Part shown: one piece after another, positions 25,838 through 33,513 of the stretch | Numbering within the stretch: the first letter of the stretch is position 1 | How the letters are laid out: each line of letters starts with the position of its first letter | Assembly: GCA_963821495.1 (NCBI GenBank) | Contig: CAWGEA010000003.1 | Location: forward strand, 496,001 to 560,000 | From: AC-32 sp963821495 | GTDB lineage: Bacteria > Actinomycetota > Thermoleophilia > Gaiellales > Gaiellaceae | Reading direction: 5' to 3' | Length of the DNA: 64,000 nt | The notes under the pieces: model-generated | What the model was told of the DNA's origin: nothing | Database searches by the model: none | The model's input: only the letters and a program-made list of their open reading frames with translations | Made by a program: the position numbers and the translations under genes

Positions 25838-26841
25838 CAGCTCGCCGCCAGCCCCGCGACCGTCTCCGGCAGGCCGTCCGCGTCGCCGACGGGCGAGAGC
25901 GAGCCGTCCTCGCCGACCGCCCAGCCGAAGATCCGCTGCGCGTCGGCGTCGAGCGCGTAGAGGAAGCGGCCGTCGCCCGTGATCGCCTCGTCGCGGACGC
26001 CCTTCTCGCCGAGCCGCGTGGAGGCCGCCACCGCGTCGGCGAGCTCGATGCTGCCGTCGGGGCCGACCGCGTAGCTCGAGATGGTGCCGTCGCCGAAGTT
26101 CGTCACGTAGACGAAGCGGCCGTCCTTGCTCACCGCGGCCCAGCAAACCTCGCTGCGCGTGTCCGCGACCGAGGCGCTGACGGGCTCGAGGTGGCCGGCG
26201 CTGAGCGCGTAGGACGAGGCCGCCGCCGCGCCGACCTCTCCGCCGAAGGCCTCGGTCACGACGACCGCGTCACCGGCGAAGTCGAAGCCGTACGGGGTCG
26301 CGCCCGACGAGGCGATCGTCTCCGGGTCCTCCGCGTAGCCGCGCTCGTCGACGGCGAAGGTGCTGATGCTGTTCGTGCCGCGTTCGGTGATCACGAGGGT
26401 GCGCCCGTCCGGGCTGAACGCGATCTGCGCCGGGTCGGCGCCCGCCTCGAGGGCGCGCGCGGAGCCGTCGAGGCCAGCCACCGAGTCGCCGGCGAGCGAG
26501 AAGCCGGCGATCCCCGGCGAACCGTTGTTGAGCACGTACGCGAGCTCGCCGTGAACGGCGACGCTCGTCGGCGCCGAACCGCCACTTGCCACGCGGCCCG
26601 CGAGCTCCAAGCCCTCGGCGGTGAGGTGGAAGAGCGAGAGCTCGTCGCTGCCCGCGTTCGTCACCAGCAGTCGGTCGCCGTCGAGCGCGAGCGAGCTCTG
26701 CGAGGCGAGGTGCGGCACGCCCGAGCCGCGCCCGCCCGTCTCGAAGCGGCCGAGCGCCGAGATGCTGCCGTCGGCGACGCGGTCGAAGGCGACCACCTCG
26801 TTCCGCTCCGCGTCGTTGGTCTGCACGTAGATCCGATCCAT
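25837..26841 (-). CDS. Lactonase-family seven-bladed beta-propeller (YVTN/Pgl-like)
   Basis: A 334-aa propeller starting MDRIYVQTNDAERNEVVAFD with YVTN-type blades (GRFVYVTNFGDGTISSYAVG). It resembles the lactonase family that includes 6-phosphogluconolactonase. No signal peptide is present, so a cytosolic location is expected. Methylamine dehydrogenase large subunits (MauB) are also seven-bladed propellers of this general type, which makes its place after the Mau-like genes notable. Without a signal peptide it is unlikely to be the partner of an exported light chain. GGGAGGAAACG precedes the ATG. Confidence 0.82.
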   Translation of the reverse strand: MDRIYVQTNDAERNEVVAFDRVADGSISALGRFETGGRGSGVPHLASQSSLALDGDRLLVTNAGSDELSLFHLTAEGLELAGRVASGGSAPTSVAVHGELAYVLNNGSPGIAGFSLAGDSVAGLDGSARALEAGADPAQIAFSPDGRTLVITERGTNSISTFAVDERGYAEDPETIASSGATPYGFDFAGDAVVVTEAFGGEVGAAAASSYALSAGHLEPVSASVADTRSEVCWAAVSKDGRFVYVTNFGDGTISSYAVGPDGSIELADAVAASTRLGEKGVRDEAITGDGRFLYALDADAQRIFGWAVGEDGSLSPVGDADGLPETVAGLAAS

Positions 26842-26879
26842 CGTTTCCTCCCGCGACCCCTCGGTTGTCGCCGGAACAG

Positions 26880-28328
26880 TCACGGCAGACGACGAAGCGT
26901 TACGCGCTGCTGGAAGGTGCGGGACACGGCAATGAGCGTCGGGATGGTGCGGCCGCCGCGCGCGGGCCTCAGCACCGTCACGTAGGCGGTCGTCGGCGAG
27001 AGCGCCGTCGTCCAGAGCATCTTCGTGGTCGGCCTCGGCCGGTGCGGGCAGGGCAGCCGCTCGCCCTGGCGCGTGTAGCCGCGGTCGTGGCCGAGGTCCT
27101 GGCCGGCGAGCGGGCCGATCTCGTAGAGGATGCGGTCGCCCCCGCCGCGCGCGCGGCCGAGCACGAGCTGCTGCGAGCAGCGCGAGGAGCGGACGTAGAG
27201 CAGCTGTCCGGCGAGCAGCGACGGGTTGAGCAGCTGGTCGTCGCGGGAGAAGCGGAGCTGCAGCCGCGTGCCGCTGACGACGTTCACCGCGGTGAGCCAG
27301 CTCGCCTCGCTGGTCGAGCGGTGGAATGCGACAAGGTCGACGCCGAGCGCGGGGCGGCCGAGCGAGGCGGGCCGCGAGACGCGGACGACCGTCTTCGGCG
27401 AGCCGGGCGCGGCCACATCTTCCACCCGGATCTCGGTCGCGGTGCGGTAGGCGAGCCAGCGGCGGGAGACGGCCAGCTTCTGCACTCCCGGGAGCGACTC
27501 GGAGACGACCGGCGCGAGGGTCGCGCGGTCGGCCACCGTAACCGTGGGGCCCGAACGCCACGCGACGTAGGTCGCGCCGACGGCCGGATCGGTCCCGGGC
27601 AGCTGGGTCGTCGTGCCGTCGTGGCGGAGGAAGCCGCCGACCCGCGGCTGCTGCCACGCGAGATCGGTTCCCGCGGCGCTCGGGTCCCCGGCGGGCGAGG
27701 CGACGGTGCCCGCGGCCTGCACCTCGCCGGCGACGAGCGCGCAGAGCAGCGACAGGGCCGTCAGCGCCCGCAGCAGGCGCAGGCCCTGCGGCCGCTCGGC
27801 GAGCACTGTTTCCCCGCCGCGCGCCGCGAGCACGAGCACTGGCAGCGCACGCCCCACCGCGAAGCCGCCGGCGATCGCCAGCGCCGCGGTGAGGCTGCCG
27901 AGCGCGAGGCAGAGCACCGGCAGTGCCCAGGCCGCGGTCGCGGGCACGTAGGTCGCCAGGCCGGTCCCGAGCAGCAGGCCGTAGAGGAAGAGCGCCCGCT
28001 CGAGCGGCATCCGCCGCCGCCACGGCTCGGGCACCTGCAGGCGGATCTGCGGCCGGACGCGCAGGCCGAGCGCGTCGCTGACGACTGCCGCGGCGCCGAC
28101 AGCGAGCGCGGTGACGACCACCGCGTGGCCGCCGGCCGCTGCGCCGAGCGCCGCGAGAGCCGCGAATACTCCCGCGGCGCCCAGCGCAAGCCCGGCCGCG
28201 AACGCCGCGCCCGCTCTTCCCCGGTGACGAGCGGCACTCACGGTGCCGACCATCGAGAGGCTTCAGGGCGACCAGGCGCCCGCGAGCCCGACCAGCAGCC
28301 CGGTCAGGGCGAGCGCGGCGGTCAGCAC
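26880..28328 (-). CDS. MauF/CcdA-like membrane domain fused to a beta-propeller, with in-frame TGA (candidate selenoprotein)
   Basis: The reading frame opens with GTG at 28328, overlapping the light-chain stop by seven bases, and encodes LTAALALTGLLVGLAGAWSP. It meets TGA at 28265-28263, then continues in frame as SLSMVGTVSAARHRG to 26880 (482 codons plus stop). The first ~190 residues are membrane segments resembling CcdA/DsbD/MauF proteins, whose SPC motif holds a redox cysteine; here TGA stands at that Cys. A second Cys lies in a later helix (ALPVLCLALG). The rest (about 210-480) is an extracytoplasmic beta-propeller. An ATG at 28253 could start a shorter protein, but it has no ribosome site and would lose helix 1. 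Either UGA encodes selenocysteine, or the gene is a nonsense mutant, or the short start is used. Confidence 0.7.
28232..28265 (-). promoter_or_regulatory. Candidate bacterial SECIS element after in-frame TGA
   Basis: After TGA (28265-28263) come 14 bases, then CGGCAC, loop CGTGA, GTGCCG (28248-28232): a six-pair stem that extends by two pairs past one mismatch. The loop starts 20 bases after TGA and has G in its second position. Both fit published descriptions of bacterial SECIS elements (loop 16-37 bases from UGA, a G among the first two loop bases). Confidence 0.5.
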
Positions 28329-28888
28329 TTGATCTTCGTGTCGTAGTACATGACGCAGAACACCCGGCGCCCGCTGTAGCAGTAGCCCGTCAGCGCCGCG
28401 TCGCCGTTGATCCGGTTGCCGACGTAGCCGCAGCAGTCGACGAGCTTGCGCACGTGGCCGCCACAGCAGCGGTACCACGCGCCGTCGATCTGGCCACGGA
28501 AGCCGAACTCGCGCCCGGCCCGCGCGCACACCCGCGTGCGCGGCGCGGGAGGGAGCGGGTTGCCGTCGGGGTCGCGCAGCAGGACGCCCTTGGCGTCGAC
28601 GGGGCGGCCGAGCTTGTCGACCGACCGGCCGAGGTCGTCCACCGGCTTCCCGTCGCCGGCGCGCAGCGGGAAGCCTCTGGCGTCGATCCGCGGCAGGCCG
28701 ACCGGATGCGGGCAGGAGCCGGTCGTGTAGATGTGGCCGCAGAAGTGGTAGGCCTCGGCCTTCTGCGCGCGCAGGGCCTCGAGCACGAAGCCGCCGCCCG
28801 TCAGGCCGACGAGCAGCCGGCCCGTGCGCGCGAGGAAGCCACGCCGGGAGCTGGCGCCCGCGACGCTCTCGCTGAGAGCGCCTTTCAC
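28322..28888 (-). CDS. MauA-like, Tat-exported Cys-rich protein (methylamine dehydrogenase light-chain family)
   Basis: A 188-aa protein with a twin-arginine signal (SSRRGFLARTGRLL) and ten Cys in the mature part. The segment GAWYRCCGGHVRKLVDCCGY matches the region around TTQ-Trp57 of methylamine dehydrogenase light chains (W, then DCCGY). TGYCYSG falls where the light chain has its second cofactor Trp (Trp108), which here is Tyr. There is only one Trp in the mature protein, so the normal tryptophan tryptophylquinone cannot form. Its upstream neighbour encodes fused MauE-MauD, the maturation factors for such disulfide-rich subunits. GTG at 28888 is within an inverted repeat. The correspondences with MauA are from memory of the family. 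Confidence 0.7.
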   Translation of the reverse strand: MKGALSESVAGASSRRGFLARTGRLLVGLTGGGFVLEALRAQKAEAYHFCGHIYTTGSCPHPVGLPRIDARGFPLRAGDGKPVDDLGRSVDKLGRPVDAKGVLLRDPDGNPLPPAPRTRVCARAGREFGFRGQIDGAWYRCCGGHVRKLVDCCGYVGNRINGDAALTGYCYSGRRVFCVMYYDTKIKC

Positions 28889-28945
28889 GGTGACGCTTCG
28901 CGGTAGGGCCCGACGGCACAGAGGCTTCGCCGTGAAAGGAGCTCT
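28875..28945 (-). repeat. Long inverted repeat enclosing the light-chain start codon
   Basis: AGAGC-G-CCTTTCACGG (28875-28890) pairs with CCGTGAAAGG-A-GCTCT (28930-28945): 15 pairs with one mismatch and a 39-base loop. On the minus-strand transcript the right arm contains the GTG start of the MauA-like gene and the left arm contains the MauE-D stop. It may couple translation of the light chain to that of the maturation factor. Confidence 0.6.
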
Positions 28946-29819
28946 AGGCACGGACGGGACTCGTCGCGTGCGCCAGGAGGCTCTCGAGCTGGTAGAGCGA
29001 GTTGAACGTGCCCTTCGCGAGCACCTCGCCGTCGGGCGCGAGCACCACGGCGTAGGGGCTGCCGGGCACGGCGAGCGCCGCCCAGGCGTCGGCGTCGGCT
29101 TCCTCGTCGAAGAGCTGCAGCTCGACGTCCGGGTCGTTCGCGAGCAGCCGCAGCGACGGCTCCAGCGCCGCGCAGAGCGAGCACCCCGGCGAGGTGAAGG
29201 CTGCGACCAGCCAACGGCTTCCGGGGTCACCCTCGAAGCGGTCGATCAGCGCGACCCGGCTGCCCAGCTCCGGGCCCTCGTGGTCGATCGAGAGGGCCGC
29301 CTGCGGCGCCACCGCGAGCCGCAGCTCGCCGAGCTCCCGCGCCAGCGCCAGCACGGCGACCCCGAGCACGCCGAGGCCGACGAGCGAGACGGACAGGCCG
29401 GCGGCCAGCCAGGCCTCCGTCGACGGCTCGTAGCCGGGCAGGAACGCCACCACGGCGAAGCCGGCTGCGAGCAGGGCCGCGCGGGTGACTGCGGGCCAGC
29501 CGATTCGTGAGTGGCTGCCGAAGCATCCGCACGGCTTGCCGGAGAGGCCCCGGAGGACTGCGAGCGCGAGGATCGACGCGAAGGTCCCGAACAGCGCCGC
29601 CGCCGCGGCCGCGACCCAGGGCAGCCCTACCGCGACTCCGACCGCCAGCGCGGCTTCGACCGCGATCGTCGAGGCCCAGACGGCGGCCCGGGCGCGTTCG
29701 TCGCGAAGGCCGTACGACCGCAACGCGTCACGGCCGGCTCGGCCCGAGAGCAGCTTCGCCGAGGCGGCGCCCAGCAGCACCGCGGCGAGCAGAAAGCGGA
29801 GGAGACCCACGACCGTCAA
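28944..29819 (-). CDS. MauE-MauD fusion: redox membrane protein with C-terminal thioredoxin-like domain
   Basis: A 291-aa protein. The first ~140 residues form four helices of the MauE/DoxX-like family, with the conserved loop SGKPCGCFGSHSRIGW. A further helix (about 145-165) leads to a thioredoxin-like domain with CxxC in TSPGCSLCAALEP and the cis-Pro strand VPGSPYAVVLAPDG. In methylotrophs MauE and MauD are separate proteins needed to form disulfides in the methylamine dehydrogenase light chain; here they are one chain. TTG at 29819 follows TATCCT (29835-29830) by ten bases and is the likely start; GTG at 29810 is an alternative. It is the first gene of the operon. Confidence 0.85.
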   Translation of the reverse strand: MTVVGLLRFLLAAVLLGAASAKLLSGRAGRDALRSYGLRDERARAAVWASTIAVEAALAVGVAVGLPWVAAAAAALFGTFASILALAVLRGLSGKPCGCFGSHSRIGWPAVTRAALLAAGFAVVAFLPGYEPSTEAWLAAGLSVSLVGLGVLGVAVLALARELGELRLAVAPQAALSIDHEGPELGSRVALIDRFEGDPGSRWLVAAFTSPGCSLCAALEPSLRLLANDPDVELQLFDEEADADAWAALAVPGSPYAVVLAPDGEVLAKGTFNSLYQLESLLAHATSPVRA

Positions 29820-29910
29820 GCGAGGCGTGAGGATACGTGGTGATTCGGCTGCTCGCCGCCTTCGCGCTCGTCGCTGCGGCGGCCCAGGTCGCCTGCCACT
29901 CCCGCTCGCG

Positions 29911-31293
29911 CTAGCTGCCGTCGACGCGGTGGAGGAGGTACGCGTCGACCGCCTCCTCCTTGCCCTTCACGTGCAGCGGCGGCAGGCGCTCGACGACTGC
30001 GCCGGCGGGTAGCGCGGCCGCCGTCTCGGCCCCGATCACGACGCCGCCGACCGGCGCGACGGACTCGAGCCGGGCCGCGAGGTTGACGGTGTCGCCGACG
30101 ACGCCGTGCTTGCGGTGCCCGCTCGGGCCGCCGACGAGACCTGCCAGCACCTCGCCGCTGTTCACGCCGGCCCGGAAGCGCGGCCATTCGGGGTGCCCCG
30201 CGGCGATCTCGGCCGCCGCGGCCTGGAAGGCGAGCGCGGTGCGCGCCGCCCGGCCCGCGTGGTCGGTCTGGTCGCCGTGCTGGTTGAAGATCACCATCAC
30301 CGCGTCGCCGATGATCTGGTGGACGACGCCGCCTTCGGCCTCCAGCAGCGGCACCAGCCGCCGGTAGTAGTCGTTCAGCATTGCCGCCACGCGGGCTGGC
30401 GGGGTCTGATCCGAGAACGACGTGAAGCCCTCCAGGTCGGCGAAGAGGACGCTGACCTCGCGGGTCCCCGCAAGCGTCTCGTCGAGGTAGAGCGGGCTGA
30501 AGCGCTCCTCGTGCCACTCGGTGCGCGCGCTGACGGCGATCGCGACGAACGCGACCAGCATCAGCAGGTGCCACTCCCACCACGAGGCGCGCCAGTTCCG
30601 CGCCCAGGCGATCACGAGCATCGCCTCCGCGAGCAGCGCGAACGCGACGGCGACGACGAGCAGGAACTGCTCGCTGCGGCGGCGGTAGAGGCGGTAGTAG
30701 CCGAGCGCCGCGAGCGCGTAGAGGACGACGCCGGCGCCGGCGAGCGCGATCTGCCAGCCGTCCAGCTGTTCGGTGCCGAGCTCGCCCGCGAGGGGCGAGA
30801 GCTCGGCGAGCGAGACCACGGCCCAGGCGGCCATCAGCAGCGAGAGCCCGCCGACGAGCAGCCAAGCCCAGCGCAGGACCTGCTCGGCCGTGCGCGGGCG
30901 CAGGCGCAGTCCGGAGGCGGCGGCGAAGAGCCCGGCGAGCGCGAGCCCGACCGGCGTCGCCAGCTCGAAGCCCGCGTTCTTGCCGATCAGGACTCCCGGC
31001 GTCGCGAGCGCGTGCAGTCCGAGGAAGCCGGCCGCGGAGACGAACGCCAGCGAGACCAGCAGCAGCCGGGCGTCGCGCCTGCGCCGGGCCGCGACGCCGA
31101 CCGCATAGCCGAGGGCGACGTTGATCGCCGCCGCGCCGAGCACGAGCCAGAAGTGCGCGGGGTGGTTCTCCCAGGTCCCGTCCGCGGCCGGGTGCACGAG
31201 CACGAGCACGAGCACCGCCGCGCCGACGACGAGCACGAACAGCGGCCAGAGCGGATGCGCGACTCCGGCCGCTAGCGGTCGATTTGCTTCCAC
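29911..31293 (-). CDS. Membrane adenylate/guanylate cyclase (class III)
   Basis: About 460 aa. Six to seven predicted helices (about residues 15-245) precede a class III cyclase domain (about 270-450) with metal-binding Asp in VLFADLEGFTSF and in IIGDAVMVIF, and substrate/transition-state region GDTVNLAARLE. It produces cAMP or cGMP; the base specificity is not clear. The GTG start at 31293 overlaps the end of the upstream gene by 22 bases, so it is the last gene of the minus-strand peptidase/dehydrogenase operon. The membrane part probably senses an unknown signal. Confidence 0.87.
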   Translation of the reverse strand: MEANRPLAAGVAHPLWPLFVLVVGAAVLVLVLVHPAADGTWENHPAHFWLVLGAAAINVALGYAVGVAARRRRDARLLLVSLAFVSAAGFLGLHALATPGVLIGKNAGFELATPVGLALAGLFAAASGLRLRPRTAEQVLRWAWLLVGGLSLLMAAWAVVSLAELSPLAGELGTEQLDGWQIALAGAGVVLYALAALGYYRLYRRRSEQFLLVVAVAFALLAEAMLVIAWARNWRASWWEWHLLMLVAFVAIAVSARTEWHEERFSPLYLDETLAGTREVSVLFADLEGFTSFSDQTPPARVAAMLNDYYRRLVPLLEAEGGVVHQIIGDAVMVIFNQHGDQTDHAGRAARTALAFQAAAAEIAAGHPEWPRFRAGVNSGEVLAGLVGGPSGHRKHGVVGDTVNLAARLESVAPVGGVVIGAETAAALPAGAVVERLPPLHVKGKEEAVDAYLLHRVDGS

Positions 31294-32444
31294 GGCTCGC
31301 CGTAGGCGGTGAGCAGGTCGAGGAAGGGCTGCGCGTCGAAGGCCTCGGGGCCGAGCACGCCCGCGCCGCTCCAGCTCCCGCCCGCGAGCAGCTCGAGGGC
31401 GACGACCGGGTTCAGCGCCGTCTGCAGCACGACCGCCTGGGAGCCGTACACGCGCATCGTCTGCTCGTTGTCGGAGACGTGGTAGAGGTACGTCGCCCGC
31501 GGCCGCCCGTCCTTCCCGGTGCCGGTGACGAAGGTGCCCGCGCAGGTCTTGCCGTGCATCCGCTCGCCGAGCGTCGCCGGGTCGGGCAGCGCGGCTGCGA
31601 CGACGTCCCGCGGCGCCACCTCGACGCCGCGTACCGAGACCGGCTCCTTCGAGTCGAGGCCGAGCTTGTGCAGCGTCTTCAGCACGTCGATGAACTCCTC
31701 GCCGAGCCCGTACTTGAAGGTGACGCGGCGGCACTCGACCCAGCGCGGCACGAGCACGACCTCCTCGTGCTCGACGTTGACGCACTCGAGCGGCCCGATC
31801 CCCTCGGGGAAGTCGAAGACCTCGGGCTCGCTGAACGGCTCCGTCGTGTACCAGCCGCGCTCGCGCTCCCAGACGAGCGGCGGGTTGAGGCACTCCTCGA
31901 TCGTCGTCCAGATCGAGAACGTCGGCGCGAAGTCGTACCCCTCGACGGCGAGGTTCGCGCCGTCGCGCACGGCGACCTCGTGGATCTCGTCGAAGAGGTG
32001 GTCGGCGGCGTAGCGCGCGAAGACGTCGGAGAGCCCGGGCTCGACGCCGATCCCGACGAGCGCCAGCAGCCCGGCCTCGCGCCAGCGCTCGTGCTGGTCG
32101 AGCTGCTCCTGGCCGAGCAGGACGTCCGGGGCGGAGAGCGACATCGCCATGTCCAGGTACGTGCAGCGGGTCTCGAAGGCGGCCTCGAAGATCGGCAGGT
32201 TGAAGCGCGGGTCGGTGGCGTTCAGGACGACGTCCGCCTCGCGGGCGAGCGCCGCGACCGACGCTGTCTCGGAGGCGTCGACCTGAGCTGCCACGAAGCG
32301 CGGGTCGTCGAGGCGGGCGACGAGCGCTTCCGGTCGCGCCGGGTCGAGGTCGGCAAACGTCATGCGTTCGAAGAAGTCCCGTCGCTGCGCGACCGCCGCA
32401 GCCGCGGCGCCGACGCCACCCGTGCCGACGACCAGCACCTTCAT
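31272..32444 (-). CDS. Saccharopine dehydrogenase-like oxidoreductase
   Basis: A 390-aa protein with an N-terminal Rossmann motif (VLVVGTGGVGAAAAAV) and the saccharopine-dehydrogenase-type segment DVVLNATDPRFNLPIFEAA. The core then runs through MAMSLSAPD and GIGVEPGLSDVFARYAADHL, typical of the lysine-pathway-like reductases in many soil bacteria. NAD(P)-dependent C-N bond chemistry on an amino acid is the family expectation. ATG at 32444 overlaps the stop of the P1 peptidase gene (ATGA), so the peptidase and dehydrogenase are coupled and may act on the same peptide-derived amino acids. Confidence 0.88.
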   Translation of the reverse strand: MKVLVVGTGGVGAAAAAVAQRRDFFERMTFADLDPARPEALVARLDDPRFVAAQVDASETASVAALAREADVVLNATDPRFNLPIFEAAFETRCTYLDMAMSLSAPDVLLGQEQLDQHERWREAGLLALVGIGVEPGLSDVFARYAADHLFDEIHEVAVRDGANLAVEGYDFAPTFSIWTTIEECLNPPLVWERERGWYTTEPFSEPEVFDFPEGIGPLECVNVEHEEVVLVPRWVECRRVTFKYGLGEEFIDVLKTLHKLGLDSKEPVSVRGVEVAPRDVVAAALPDPATLGERMHGKTCAGTFVTGTGKDGRPRATYLYHVSDNEQTMRVYGSQAVVLQTALNPVVALELLAGGSWSGAGVLGPEAFDAQPFLDLLTAYGEPWKQIDR

Positions 32445-33491
32445 CGCAACGCTCCTCGCTCGCGCAGCAGCTCCAGCACCTCGTCGTGGGGGAGCCCGCG
32501 CTCGACCCGCCCCTCGCGGCCCGTGACGTCGGGGGCAGCCCAGAGCGCGTTCAGCACTGCCTCCTCGGTCGCCTCGACCGTAGCCGCGAAGAGCGGGTCG
32601 AGCTGAGGCCCCTCGAGCAGGTCGGTTTCGGAGGAGGTCGAGAACGCGAGAAAGATCTCGCCGCTGCCGTGGTGGGCCACCGAACCGGTGCGCGCGAGCC
32701 CCAGGCCGGCGCGGCGAGCGAGCCGCTCCAGCGAGGCGGAGCTCACCGGCGCGTCGGTCGCGACCACGACGATGCAGCTGCCGCCCGCCTTCGCGCGCCC
32801 TCCGCCGGGGAGCAGCCGGCCCACCGGGACGCCGGCAACGGTCAGCTGGCGCATCCCGCCGAAGTTCGCGAGCAGGAGCACGCCCACGGTGTGGTCCTCG
32901 GCGGCGCGGCTCGCGCTCCCGATGCCGCCCTTCCAGCCGAGGCAGCTCATGCCGGTGCCCGCACCGACCGCGCCCTCGGCGAACGGCCACGGCGTCGCGC
33001 CGTCGACTGCCCGTGCCGCATCGGCGGCCTCGACCTGCACCACCCGCGCCTCGCTCAGGTAGCTGTCGTCGCACTCGCCGACGGCCGGAACGAGAACCTC
33101 CTCGACGCCGATCCGCGGGTCGTCGCGCACGGCTACCTCGACCGCGCCGTCGTAGACGCGTCCGATCGCCATCGTGGCGGTCAGGTAGACCGGCGTCCAG
33201 ATCAGGCCCCACTCGCGGATCTCGTGCGAGTCGGTCAGCTCGCCGAGCCCGTTCAGGACGGCGACGCCGGCGCGGGCCGGCAGCGAGGGCGGCACGATCG
33301 CGGTCACGCCGGTGCGCGCGACGCCTCGGCCTTCCGGCGGGTCGGGCTCGTCGCGCCAGATCGTGACGTGGCCGACGCGGACGCCCTCGACGTCGGCGAT
33401 CGAGTCGCTCGGGCCGGGCTCGAGCTCGCCGATCGCGGATGCCGAGCTCGCGCGGCCGCGGGCCTCTGGGGTCGGGAGGGCTACCGCTCAC
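32441..33491 (-). CDS. P1 (DmpA-like) aminopeptidase, interrupted by a +1 frameshift
   Basis: The family consensus is split over two frames. GTG at 33491 gives MSGSPPDPRGPRPRELGIR; the next base shift at about 33431-33437 moves to the frame reading IGELEPGPSDSIADVEGVRVGH, which continues to the stop as GVAVLNGLGELTDSHEI, GMSCLGWKGGIGSASR and so on. One extra base (GGCATCCGCGATCGGC instead of GGCATCCGCATCGGC) would explain it, since GIRIG is the usual family sequence. P1 peptidases are self-cleaving Ntn hydrolases; the nucleophile Ser is expected in GIGSASR. A start at GTG 33307 within the second frame would lose about 60 residues. It may be a pseudogene, a sequencing error or programmed. Confidence 0.8.
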
Positions 33492-33497
33492 GGGAGG

Positions 33498-33503
33498 ACT
33501 GTA
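33498..33503 (-). promoter_or_regulatory. -10 TACAGT for the P1 peptidase operon
   Basis: On the minus strand TACAGT is followed by six bases and GTG at 33491. It overlaps by two bases the -10 of the divergent operon. Confidence 0.5.
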
Positions 33504-33507
33504 GAGT
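33502..33507 (+). promoter_or_regulatory. -10 TAGAGT for the HDAC-peptidase-Dpp operon
   Basis: TAGAGT is followed by six bases and GTG at 33514. The spacing mirrors that of the opposing promoter, so only one of the two can be occupied at a time. Confidence 0.5.
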
Positions 33508-33513
33508 CGCCGC

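Noticed and set aside
26880..28253. Simple reading of the MauF-propeller gene starting at ATG 28253
   Set aside because: Possible, but there is no Shine-Dalgarno and the frame upstream encodes a well-formed membrane helix with overlap to the light-chain gene, so a longer product with a recoded TGA is preferred.
29837..29914. Plus-strand 25-aa frame (MVIRLLAAFALV...) with a lipobox-like end
   Set aside because: It lies on the antisense side of the MauE-D promoter and overlaps the cyclase stop. There is no ribosome site; it may be chance hydrophobic coding.
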